Shown here one piece after another: positions 1 through 5,192 of a stretch of DNA of 6,150 nt. Within the stretch, counting starts at the first letter, position 1. The number at the start of each line of letters is the position of its first letter. The stretch lies in NCBI GenBank assembly GCA_021845945.1, contig JAJZRD010000228.1:1-6150 (forward strand), given 5' to 3'. Source of the DNA: Chloroflexota bacterium. GTDB taxonomy: Bacteria; Chloroflexota; UBA6077. The translations under genes and the position numbers were made by a program. The notes under the pieces are model-generated. The model was not told where the DNA came from. It saw nothing but the letters and a program-made list of their open reading frames with translations, and did no database searches.

Positions 1-377
1 AAGCTACGTTCCACCACACAACGCCTTGGCAGCAGCACGAATCCACGTTTGGTCTCAGGCAGCTTGACCACATGGAGGGTGATGCCTTGCTCTTCCGCAG
101 CTTCAGCCGCATCGTCACCTGTGTAACCTTGGTTAACAAAGACAAGTTCGACGTTGTCACCCGTGACCTCTTGCACCGCACTCGCCAACTCCTCCACCTG
201 ATGGCGCTCCTGCTCATTGGCAGGAGTCACGTGCATCGCCAGCAGGTGACCGAGGGTGTCCATCGCCATGTGGACCTTCGATCCCTTCTTGCGTTTGCGC
301 CCGTCATATCCCGCCCTCGCCCCGCTCTCAAGGGTCGACTGCAAGGTTCGGGCGTGGGGTTTGCGTGTTTCCATACC
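1..377 (-). pseudogene. Decayed IS5-family transposase fragment (DDE domain, runs off left edge)
   Basis: Read on the minus strand in the frame whose codons begin at positions 3, 6, 9 and so on, this stretch is open from the stop at 384-386 to the left edge. It gives a typical IS5-group DDE transposase core: RTLQST, then [52 protein letters not shown] and CVVERS at the edge. In this family the catalytic triad is the Asp of a DSRT-like motif, the Asp of a VDQGYTG-like motif, and the Glu of VVERS. Here the first reads HART (His for Asp), the second reads VNQGYTG (Asn at 132-134), and only the Glu (9-11) remains. The N-terminal half expected upstream of about 360 is missing: similarity stops and a stop codon follows. 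The C-terminus lies outside the window. I infer a dead, 5'-truncated copy. No terminal inverted repeat can be assigned on the right side. Confidence 0.85.
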
Positions 378-477
378 ATGATTCTACCCGACCCAATCCA
401 TGGTTCATAACACGCTCTGGGGCGGAGGAACTGGTGGCCATTCGAGGCAGTGGACCTCGGCACCCTTAGTCCTCAGG

Positions 478-720
478 TTATGCCGCCGGGGCGTCCACAC
501 TGATGGTGAGCATTCCGAGGGGGGCATCCTCCTCCGGGACGGGCTCTCCGTCCTGGATCAGCCCCTCGATGTGGACGGCGATGGCCTCTTTCGCCATGGC
601 TACGGCCTCTTCCAGGCTGTCACCCTGAGCGAGGCAGCCGGGAAGGGCTGGCACCGTTACCGAGTAGCCGCCCTCCTCGGGCTCGGGGTGCAGGATGATG
701 GTGTAGTGGTATTCTCTCAC
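478..720 (-). CDS. hicB: HicB-family antitoxin
   Basis: An 80-aa protein with the HicB partial-RNase-H-like fold. It has an N-terminal beta strand (YHYTIILHPE, residues 4-13), EEGGYSVTVPALPGCLAQGD (15-34) and the helix SLEEAVAMAKEAIAVHIEGL (35-54). The PGC..QGDSLEEA block is the family hallmark. HicB binds and neutralises the HicA mRNA interferase. The gene starts with GTG, overlaps the hicA stop by 4 nt (GTGA, 717-720) and has a strong AGGAGGT ribosome site inside hicA, so translation is probably coupled. The protein ends after residue 80 with a short acidic and proline-rich tail. The C-terminal HTH or ribbon-helix-helix DNA-binding domain of many HicB proteins is absent, so autorepression by HicB alone is doubtful. 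Identity is secure; activity is inferred. Confidence 0.92.
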   Translation of the reverse strand: MREYHYTIILHPEPEEGGYSVTVPALPGCLAQGDSLEEAVAMAKEAIAVHIEGLIQDGEPVPEEDAPLGMLTISVDAPAA

Positions 721-944
721 AGCAACCTCCTCAGCTCCTCCACCGTCAGTCCGGCTTGGTGGAGCGCACCCAGCAGCGTCTTGGGCTTGATTGTAGCGCC
801 GGCGTGGAGGGCGATGGTAACACGCCCGGGCTTCGTCGGATGCTTCAGCTGGATGTGGCTACCTCCCTGCCTCACGACCTGCCAACCCTCCTTGGCGAGG
901 GCGCGGGCCAGCTCGCTGGCCGTGATCCTTGGTAGCCGCGGCAT
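717..944 (-). CDS. hicA: HicA-family toxin (mRNA interferase)
   Basis: A 75-aa HicA toxin with a double-stranded RNA-binding-like fold that cleaves mRNA in a ribosome-independent way when not bound by HicB. Motifs in order: ITASELARALAKEGW (7-21), VVRQGGSHIQLKHP (23-36) with the catalytic His30 in the GSH motif, VTIALHAGATIKPKTLLGAL (42-61), and the closing helix QAGLTVEELRRLL (63-75). Length is normal for the family. I chose ATG at 942-944 because a G-rich Shine-Dalgarno stretch lies about 8 nt upstream and the family begins at about this point. A TTG at 963-965 would add seven unconserved residues. hicA comes first and hicB follows with a 4-nt overlap, the classical order. It sits between a transposase remnant and an integrase remnant, so it was probably acquired horizontally. 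No frameshift or missing key residue is seen, so the pair may be active. Confidence 0.93.
   Translation of the reverse strand: MPRLPRITASELARALAKEGWQVVRQGGSHIQLKHPTKPGRVTIALHAGATIKPKTLLGALHQAGLTVEELRRLL
725..731 (-). promoter_or_regulatory. Ribosome binding site of hicB (inside hicA)
   Basis: On the minus strand AGGAGGT lies 4 nt before the GTG start of hicB. It supports the GTG start and shows that the antitoxin has its own strong initiation signal within the toxin reading frame. Confidence 0.75.
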
Positions 945-994
945 ATCCTGCGCCCCCCTGAACAATCGCTGCCGCTAGATGGGCGATCCGCGAG

Positions 995-1028
995 GCATAT
1001 GCTCCGCCACGTGGTGCCAAATAGTCAA
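995..1028 (-). promoter_or_regulatory. Possible hicAB promoter region with two small palindromes
   Basis: On the minus strand a TTGACT hexamer (1023-1028) could be a -35 box about 80 bp before the hicA start. The only AT-rich candidate for a -10 box is around 996-1001 and the spacing is longer than ideal. Two perfect 8-bp palindromes, CCACGTGG (1007-1014) and GCATATGC (995-1002), lie in this interval and could bind a regulator. The HicB here seems to lack a DNA-binding domain, so an operator role is speculative. Confidence 0.2.
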
Positions 1029-1038
1029 GAGGGTACCC

Positions 1039-1182
1039 GTGCTCCCGTGCGATGGCGGCAGCCGCCTGCGGCATCCCGTTACTGGCAAGGAAACTGCCGA
1101 AGATCCCGGGCACTTCGGAGCATGCCTTGACGCTCTCTGGTGCTCTGTTTGCCGCCAGAAGCGCTCTCCTGTAGGATTGCAC
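1039..1182 (-). pseudogene. Integrase (tyrosine recombinase) N-terminal domain remnant
   Basis: On the minus strand residues 1-48 from GTG 1182 read QSYRRALLAANRAPESVK, then IFGSFLASNGMPQAAAAIAREH. This matches the start of the SAM-like core-binding domain of phage/XerD-type integrases (pattern: SYRRAL.AANRSP.T...Y...L..F..FL...GMP....AIT.EH). In intact family members this block is followed by the rest of the helical domain and then by the catalytic domain with R-H-R-Y. Here resemblance ends sharply at about 1039: the frame stays open into hicA but no longer looks like an integrase, and no catalytic residues are present. A stop codon lies 11 codons upstream of the GTG (1216-1218) and no good ribosome site is seen. 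I infer a deletion-truncated relic, possibly of the element that brought hicAB. The assignment rests on pattern memory over fewer than 50 residues. Confidence 0.65.
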
Positions 1183-1274
1183 GAGCGGCTGGTGGCCCAG
1201 TGCCTCGACGCAACACTATCATGCGTTCGAGCGTCGTGGCAAGCACCACGTTACAGACGTGTCCAGCTATTGCT

Positions 1275-1307
1275 TACTCCCGGGCACGAACCGCCAACCG
1301 GGGAGTA
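1275..1307 (+). promoter_or_regulatory. Hairpin in the ftsY leader next to the ribosome binding site
   Basis: TACTCCC (1275-1281) pairs with GGGAGTA (1301-1307). Two further G-C pairs extend the stem inward (1282-1283 with 1298-1299) past a bulged G at 1300, and the loop is 14 nt. The stem ends directly before the purine-rich ribosome site GAGGGGAAAGGA (1309-1320) that decides the ATG at 1321. It could modulate translation or be incidental. No convincing -35/-10 pair was found in 1183-1274, where two smaller inverted repeats occur (around 1206-1236 and 1235-1250). Confidence 0.35.
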
Positions 1308-1320
1308 TGAGGGGAAAGGA

Positions 1321-2244
1321 ATGATATTCGACCGCTTTCGGAAGATCGATAGCAGCCTGCGCCGCACCCGGGAGTCCTTCTTCGGGCGGATCGCCGGTGT
1401 GTTTCGGCGAAAGAGCATCGACGAGGAGCTGTGGGAAGAGCTCGAGGAGCTGCTGATCCAGGCCGACGTGGGAGTGGAGACCACGGAGAGGCTGCTGGAT
1501 GCCCTGCGAGCGCGGGCTCGCAAGGAGCACATCGGTGAGCCGAGCGACCTCTACGGCGCCCTGAAGGAGGAGTTGAGATCGCTGCTGGGAGCGGCCGGCC
1601 GCGTCTCTCTCTTGCCGGAGCAGGGGCTGGGGGTGGTGCTGGTGGTGGGTGTCAACGGTGTCGGCAAGACGACCAGCATCGCCAAGTTGGGCAGGTACTG
1701 GAGCAGCCAGGGGCGCCACGTGATCCTGGCGGCCGCCGACACCTTTCGGGCGGCTGCCATAGACCAGTTGAAGATATGGGGCGAGCGCACGGGATTGCCG
1801 GTGATCAGCCACCAGCCGGGGGCGGATCCAAGCTCCGTGGTCTTCGACGCTCTCATGGCCGCCAGGGCGAGGGGGGCCGACCTGGTGGTGGTGGACACCG
1901 CGGGCCGGCTGCACACCAAGTTCAACCTGATGGAAGAGCTGAAGAAGATCAAGCGGGTCCTGGAGAAGCAGGCGCCCGAGCGGATCGCCACGATCCTGGT
2001 TCTGGACGCCACCACGGGGCAGAACGGCCTCATGCAGGCCAAGCAGTTCCAGGAGGCCGTGGAGATCGACGGCGTGGTGGTGGCCAAGCTGGACGGCACC
2101 GCCAAAGGGGGCATCGTCTTCGCCCTGGGGGATCAGCTGCGTGTTCCCATCTGCTTCATGGGCACCGGCGAGAAGGTGGACGACCTCTCGGAGTTCGACG
2201 CCGACCGCTTCGTGGAGTCGCTGCTGGCTCCGGCGGAGGAGTAG
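1321..2244 (+). CDS. ftsY: Signal recognition particle receptor FtsY
   Basis: A 307-aa SRP receptor GTPase that docks SRP-ribosome-nascent chain complexes at the membrane and delivers them to SecYEG. The helical N domain covers about residues 10-95. The G domain follows with all SRP-GTPase motifs: P-loop GVNGVGKTT (110-118), DTFRAAAIDQL (140-150), DTAGR (192-196), AKLDGTAKGG (255-264, Ala instead of the usual Thr in TKLD; guanine-specificity Asp258 present) and GTGEKVDDLSEFDADRFVESLL (281-302), the FtsY-specific closing block. The N-terminus has basic, amphipathic character (RFRKIDSSLRRTRESFFGRIAGVFRRK) suited to membrane contact. The long acidic A domain of E. coli FtsY is absent, as in many Gram-positive and deep-branching bacteria. 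The start at 1321 is set by the ribosome site just upstream and the typical NG-only length; the in-frame open stretch back to 979 is unconserved. A kinase gene follows 10 nt after the stop. Confidence 0.98.
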   Translation: MIFDRFRKIDSSLRRTRESFFGRIAGVFRRKSIDEELWEELEELLIQADVGVETTERLLDALRARARKEHIGEPSDLYGALKEELRSLLGAAGRVSLLPEQGLGVVLVVGVNGVGKTTSIAKLGRYWSSQGRHVILAAADTFRAAAIDQLKIWGERTGLPVISHQPGADPSSVVFDALMAARARGADLVVVDTAGRLHTKFNLMEELKKIKRVLEKQAPERIATILVLDATTGQNGLMQAKQFQEAVEIDGVVVAKLDGTAKGGIVFALGDQLRVPICFMGTGEKVDDLSEFDADRFVESLLAPAEE

Positions 2245-2254
2245 CCGAGGTAAG

Positions 2255-3409
2255 ATGGACCATGCAGTCCTCGCCGCTGGAACCATCTGTCTGGACATAA
2301 CGCCTCAGTTCACCTCCGGCGAGCTTCCCGGGCCCGGTCGACTGACGTTGGTCGGCCCTGCCACTGTCTCTCCCGGAGGCGCCGTATCGAACACCGGACT
2401 GGGGCTGCACCGGCTGGGCGTCCCTACGCGACTGTGTGCCAAAGTTGGCGATGACTCCTTCGGTCGAATCGTGCTGGAGCTCCTGGAAGCGCAGGCGCCC
2501 GGCATCGGAGCCGGGGTCATGGCCTCCCTTGGCGAGGTGACCTCCTACAGCGTCGTGCTGTCGCCGGTGGGAAAAGACCGGGCCTTTCTCCACTGTCCCG
2601 GCGCCAACCACACCTTCTCCAACGTCGACGTGCCGTCCCAGCTGCTGGCTGAAGCCGATCTCCTCCACTTCGGCTATCCACCGGTCATGCGGCGCATGTT
2701 CAGCCAGGGCGGCAGGGAGTTGGAGGAGCTCTTCCGCCGCGCCAAGGCCGCGGGCCTAACGACGTCCCTGGATCTGTGCGCCATCGATCCAGAGGGCGAA
2801 AGCGGGCAGGTCGACTGGCAAGAGATCCTCGACGCCACGCTCCCCTTCGTCGATCTGTTTCTCCCCAGCGCCGACGATCTGCGTCCCATATGGAAGGGCA
2901 CCGTGCCTCGGCCCAGGGGCGGTAGACGCTCAGGCCTGTCAGCCTTACCTGCGCTGGCCGACTGGGCCCTGGCAGGAGGAGCCCGAGTGGTTGTTCTGAA
3001 GGCCAGCACCCAGGGGATCTACCTGCGAACCGGCAAGCGAGCCGGCCAGGGGTGGGCGGAGCGCGGGGGCCCGCGAGATCCGGCAGCCTGGGAGTGCCGA
3101 GAGATGTGGGTGCCGCCCTTCGTCCCCCAGCAGGTTGCCACCACCACGGGCGCCGGTGATGCGGCAGTGGCAGGCTTCCTTGCCGCGCTGCTCAAAGGCA
3201 GTGGCCCCGCCCTGGCGCTGGTCATGGCTGCTGCTGCCGGCGCTTGTGCTGTGGAGCAGCCCGGCCCCACCAGCGGGATCCTGGGGTGGAGCGAGATCCT
3301 CGAGCGCGTTCGCTCCGGCTGGAAGCAATCCGCTTCAGAACCCTCCTCCTCCGACTGGGCCTACGATGCCAAGGCCCGCGTCTGGCTCGGCCCCCGCGAC
3401 GGACGGTAA
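2255..3409 (+). CDS. PfkB/ribokinase-family carbohydrate kinase
   Basis: A 384-aa cytoplasmic kinase predicted to phosphorylate a sugar or sugar-like alcohol with ATP. Visible family features: VLAAGTICLDITP at the start (5-17, first strand of the fold), GGAVSNTGLGLHRLG (41-55, first PfkB signature), VGDDSFG (64-70), SLDLCAIDP (171-179), and ATTTGAGDAAVAGFLAALLKG (295-315, second signature with anion-hole GAG and catalytic Asp302). The NXXE Mg/ATP motif is altered to SADD (205-208, within LFLPSADDL). The protein is about 60-80 residues longer than ordinary ribokinases, with extra basic/Gly-rich loops at about 214-230 and 258-284 and a 25-residue C-terminal tail. ATG 2255 is preceded by GAGG (2247-2250), fits the family start, and lies 10 nt after the ftsY stop, so the genes are probably co-transcribed. 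The substrate cannot be read from the sequence. Confidence 0.9.
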   Translation: MDHAVLAAGTICLDITPQFTSGELPGPGRLTLVGPATVSPGGAVSNTGLGLHRLGVPTRLCAKVGDDSFGRIVLELLEAQAPGIGAGVMASLGEVTSYSVVLSPVGKDRAFLHCPGANHTFSNVDVPSQLLAEADLLHFGYPPVMRRMFSQGGRELEELFRRAKAAGLTTSLDLCAIDPEGESGQVDWQEILDATLPFVDLFLPSADDLRPIWKGTVPRPRGGRRSGLSALPALADWALAGGARVVVLKASTQGIYLRTGKRAGQGWAERGGPRDPAAWECREMWVPPFVPQQVATTTGAGDAAVAGFLAALLKGSGPALALVMAAAAGACAVEQPGPTSGILGWSEILERVRSGWKQSASEPSSSDWAYDAKARVWLGPRDGR

Positions 3410-3450
3410 TCCACCCCCCGACTACCGCTACCTGCCCTGACCTTCGGACG

Positions 3451-3568
3451 GGCATGGTTCACGGACGTGGTCACAGTGCGGGAGGGCGAAGCTCCTGCTG
3501 AGCCGGCTCGCAGGGAGGCTCGCCCTCCCGCAACTGTCACCCGATCTCGCGCCCTAGTGAACCATGCC
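3451..3568. mobile_element. MITE-like non-autonomous element, 118 bp
   Basis: The element begins with GGCATGGTTCAC (3451-3462) and ends with its exact reverse complement GTGAACCATGCC (3557-3568). It is flanked by 8-bp direct repeats and has no reading frame of note. Its interior is occupied by a large imperfect palindrome (3478-3531). Small size, perfect 12-bp terminal repeats, flanking duplication and lack of a transposase fit a miniature inverted-repeat transposable element mobilised in trans. I do not recognise the parent insertion-sequence family. An 8-bp duplication occurs in several, including ISL3, IS256 and ISAs1. The element sits 41 bp after the kinase stop and its hairpin could also end or protect that transcript. 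Together with 3577-3768 it accounts for the gene-free gap 3410-3768. Confidence 0.72.
3478..3531. repeat. 54-bp imperfect palindrome inside the MITE-like element
   Basis: The arms GCGGGAGGGCGA (3478-3489) and TCGCCCTCCCGC (3520-3531) are perfect complements. The exact centre is the 10-bp palindrome GAGCCGGCTC (3500-3509). Of 27 facing positions, 21 are Watson-Crick, 2 are G-T and 4 are mismatched. With one bulged A (3533) most positions out to 3469/3541 also pair. Transcribed from either strand it would form a very stable hairpin. It has no T-tract, so it is not a classical intrinsic terminator. Confidence 0.8.
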
Positions 3569-3631
3569 TTCGGACGAAGAGCACGGCCCGATTCCTGCTA
3601 GAAGGTAAGGCGGACCTGCCACGGTCGGGTA

Positions 3632-3714
3632 GCAGCCTCCAGGGCTGCACCGCGGGAGCGCCCAATCACCCCATGTCGCCTGCTCCCGTTCCGAGCGCCC
3701 CGCTCCCTGGAGCC
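3632..3714 (+). other. GC-rich segment with competing hairpins upstream of the glycosyltransferase gene
   Basis: Several complementary segments lie close together. GCAGCC (3632-3637) pairs with GGCTGC (3643-3648). CTCCAGGG (3637-3644) pairs with CCCTGGAG (3705-3712). CGGGAGC (3653-3659) pairs with GCTCCCG (3682-3688). GGGAGCG (3654-3660) can instead pair with CGCTCCC (3701-3707). The first two and the last two are mutually exclusive, so alternative folds are possible in the 5' leader of the gene at 3769. I do not recognise a known riboswitch or RNA family, no promoter stands out in 3577-3768, and in GC-rich DNA such pairings arise easily by chance. Confidence 0.3.
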
Positions 3715-3756
3715 CCGGCGTCCTGTAAGGTGTGCTCACAGCAGGCAGGAACGCAG

Positions 3757-3763
3757 AGGAGGT
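3757..3763 (+). promoter_or_regulatory. Ribosome binding site of the GT4 gene
   Basis: AGGAGGT, a near-perfect anti-16S match, lies 5 nt before ATG 3769 and fixes this start. Confidence 0.85.
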
Positions 3764-3768
3764 AGAGA

Positions 3769-5082
3769 ATGCCGGAATCGAGGTTGTTCGATGGACTCGT
3801 TACGGCAGCTAAGCCGCGAATCAGCTACATGGCCAGCTACCCTCCGCGGGAATGCGGAATCGCCACTTTCACCAAGGACCTGGTGGAGGCAGTGGATCGT
3901 GCCTTCCCGGGGAACCCCGGGAAGATCGTCGCTCTGAACGAGAGCCAGGCCACCTATCGCTACGGCCCCGAGGTCAAGTTCGCCGTCACCGTGGACGACC
4001 TGGAGAGCTACCGGGAGGCGGCCGACCACATCAATCACTCCAAGGCCGACCTGCTGTGCATACAGCACGAGTACGGCCTCTTCGGTGGATCCCACGGCGA
4101 GAATCTTCTCGGCTTTCTCGATGGCTTGAAGAGACCACTGGTCATCACCCTGCATACTGTGCTACCCAGTCCCGACGATCACCTGCGGTCGGTGACCAGG
4201 GAGTTGGTGGAGAGGGCCGGCGCCACCGTGGTGCTGGCCAAGAAGGCCTTCGACATCCTGGCCGAGGACTACGGGGTGTCTACCCCCACGGTTCGCTACA
4301 TCCCCCACGGCGTGCCCAACGTGCGGAAGCTGCCCTCCTCCAGCTTCAAGTCCGTTCTCGGGCTGGAGGGCAGGTTCACCATATCCACCTTCGGGTTGAT
4401 CAACCCCGGCAAGGGGATCGAATACGCGATCCGGGCCCTGCCCAGGGTGGTCCAGAAGTATCCCAACCTACTCTACCTGGTCCTGGGGGAGACCCACCCG
4501 GGGGTCAGAAAGAACGAGGGGGAGAACTATCGCAACTATCTCCACGATCTGGTCTCGGAGTTGGGGCTAAAGAAGCAGGTCAAGTTCAACAACCGCTACC
4601 TCACCAAGAACGAGATCGTAAGCTATCTGATGGCGACCAACATCTACCTGGTTCCCTATCTGAACCCCAATCAGATCGCCAGTGGAACCCTGGCCTACGC
4701 GGTGGGTGCGGGGCGCGCGGCGGTTTCGACCCCCTTCATATACGCCCGGGAACTGCTGGGCGGGGGAAGGGGCATGCTGGTGCCCTTCCGCGACTCCGAG
4801 GCCATCGCCGAGGCCTTGAGCGTTCTCATGGGGAATCCCACCCTGCGCGCCGACATGGCCATGGCAGCCTACGGCTACGGACGCAACATGACCTGGCACA
4901 ACGTGGCGAGGGACTACGTGCGGCTGTTCAACAGCCTGTTGCATCGCTCCACCGCCGTGGCGGTCCCGATGGAGGAGACAGCCGCGGTGCTGGAGGCGCC
5001 TCAGACGGACGGAGTTGAGATCCCGACGGAGGGGCTCACGGTGCTGGAGACCCCGGCGGAGGAGCGCGCGGCGGTGGGCTAG
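3769..5082 (+). CDS. Glycosyltransferase family 4 (GT4, GT-B fold)
   Basis: A 437-aa retaining glycosyltransferase that should move a sugar from a nucleotide-sugar donor to a glycan or small acceptor in the cytoplasm. The N-terminal Rossmann domain has ISYMASYPPRECGIATFTKDL (18-38, glycine-rich acceptor-side loop), LLCIQHEYGLFGG (95-107) and ITLHT (126-130). The hinge region has IPHGVP (178-183). The C-terminal donor-binding domain has STFGLINPGKGIEYAIRALP (206-225), YLVPY (293-297), and QIASGTLAYAVGAGRAAVSTP (302-322) followed by YARELL (325-330), the stretch where GT4 enzymes bind the donor phosphates and ribose. No signal peptide or membrane helix is seen. Residues from about 396 to 437 form an acidic, Ala/Glu/Pro-rich tail with a small internal repeat (VLEAP 407-411, VLETP 425-429), probably disordered and unrelated to catalysis. 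A barrel-type glycosidase-like gene follows 110 bp downstream; such neighbours often act together. Donor and acceptor are unknown. Confidence 0.93.
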   Translation: MPESRLFDGLVTAAKPRISYMASYPPRECGIATFTKDLVEAVDRAFPGNPGKIVALNESQATYRYGPEVKFAVTVDDLESYREAADHINHSKADLLCIQHEYGLFGGSHGENLLGFLDGLKRPLVITLHTVLPSPDDHLRSVTRELVERAGATVVLAKKAFDILAEDYGVSTPTVRYIPHGVPNVRKLPSSSFKSVLGLEGRFTISTFGLINPGKGIEYAIRALPRVVQKYPNLLYLVLGETHPGVRKNEGENYRNYLHDLVSELGLKKQVKFNNRYLTKNEIVSYLMATNIYLVPYLNPNQIASGTLAYAVGAGRAAVSTPFIYARELLGGGRGMLVPFRDSEAIAEALSVLMGNPTLRADMAMAAYGYGRNMTWHNVARDYVRLFNSLLHRSTAVAVPMEETAAVLEAPQTDGVEIPTEGLTVLETPAEERAAVG

Positions 5083-5083
5083 C

Positions 5084-5163
5084 GGTGACGGGGCGACGAG
5101 GTGACGGGGCGACGAAGGGACCGTCTCTCTCCTTCGCCCCGTCACGCCGTCTCCCCGTCGGTC
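5084..5163. repeat. Composite palindromic repeat between the GT4 and barrel genes
   Basis: Two adjacent identical 16-bp copies of GGTGACGGGGCGACGA (5084-5099 and 5100-5115) are followed by an inverted copy. GTGACGGGGCGA (5101-5112) is the exact reverse complement of TCGCCCCGTCAC (5134-5145), and AGG/CCT inside it extends the stem to 15 pairs past a 3-nt bulge. A second, degenerate inverted copy follows at about 5149-5163 (GTCTCCCCGTCGGTC). The left half is therefore two direct repeats and the right half two inverted ones. No T-run follows, so this is not a standard terminator. It may be an intergenic repeat family or an RNA-stabilising structure in a joint transcript. Confidence 0.75.
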
Positions 5164-5192
5164 ATAGGACTAAGAGCAAAGCGAGGAGACAA

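Larger units (their letters stand above)
3443..3576. repeat. 8-bp target-site duplication TTCGGACG flanking the MITE-like element
   Basis: TTCGGACG occurs at 3443-3450 and again at 3569-3576, exactly abutting the outer ends of a perfect pair of terminal inverted repeats. This arrangement is the signature of transposition with an 8-bp staggered cut. The identity extends 2 bp further left (CCTTCGGACG), because the last two bases of the right inverted repeat are also CC. Confidence 0.75.

Noticed and set aside
399..407. CATGGTTCA near the transposase relic, shared with the terminal repeat of the element at 3451
   Set aside because: Only 9 bases match, the orientation is wrong for a right-hand end of that transposase copy, and such a match can arise by chance; it does not link the relic to the MITE-like element.
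859..1182. A 107-aa minus-strand protein continuing from the integrase relic into hicA
   Set aside because: Only the first 48 residues resemble an integrase. The rest overlaps hicA in another frame and looks like random GC-rich translation.
979..1320. In-frame N-terminal extension of FtsY from ATG 979 (421 aa in total)
   Set aside because: The extra residues have no family resemblance, include an antisense copy of the integrase relic, and lack a ribosome site at 979. ATG 1321 has one and gives the normal NG-domain length.
2141..2254. Upstream start of the kinase inside ftsY
   Set aside because: The first 38 residues are Arg/Ser/Trp-rich out-of-frame ftsY translation; the PfkB fold begins at ATG 2255.
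1267..2298. Long minus-strand reading frame opposite ftsY (343 aa)
   Set aside because: It is His/Gln/Leu-rich antisense translation of a highly conserved gene in GC-rich DNA, with no domain and no ribosome site.
3852..5018. A 388-aa plus-strand frame overlapping the GT4 gene
   Set aside because: It is a Gly/Arg/Pro-rich frame-shifted shadow of the GT4 gene without recognisable motifs.
5084..5115. Start of a CRISPR array (two 16-bp direct repeats)
   Set aside because: The copies are directly adjacent with no spacer, only two exist, and inverted copies follow.
5101..5145. Intrinsic terminator after the GT4 gene
   Set aside because: The stem is strong but no T-run follows on the plus strand and the next gene in the same direction begins within 50 bp.
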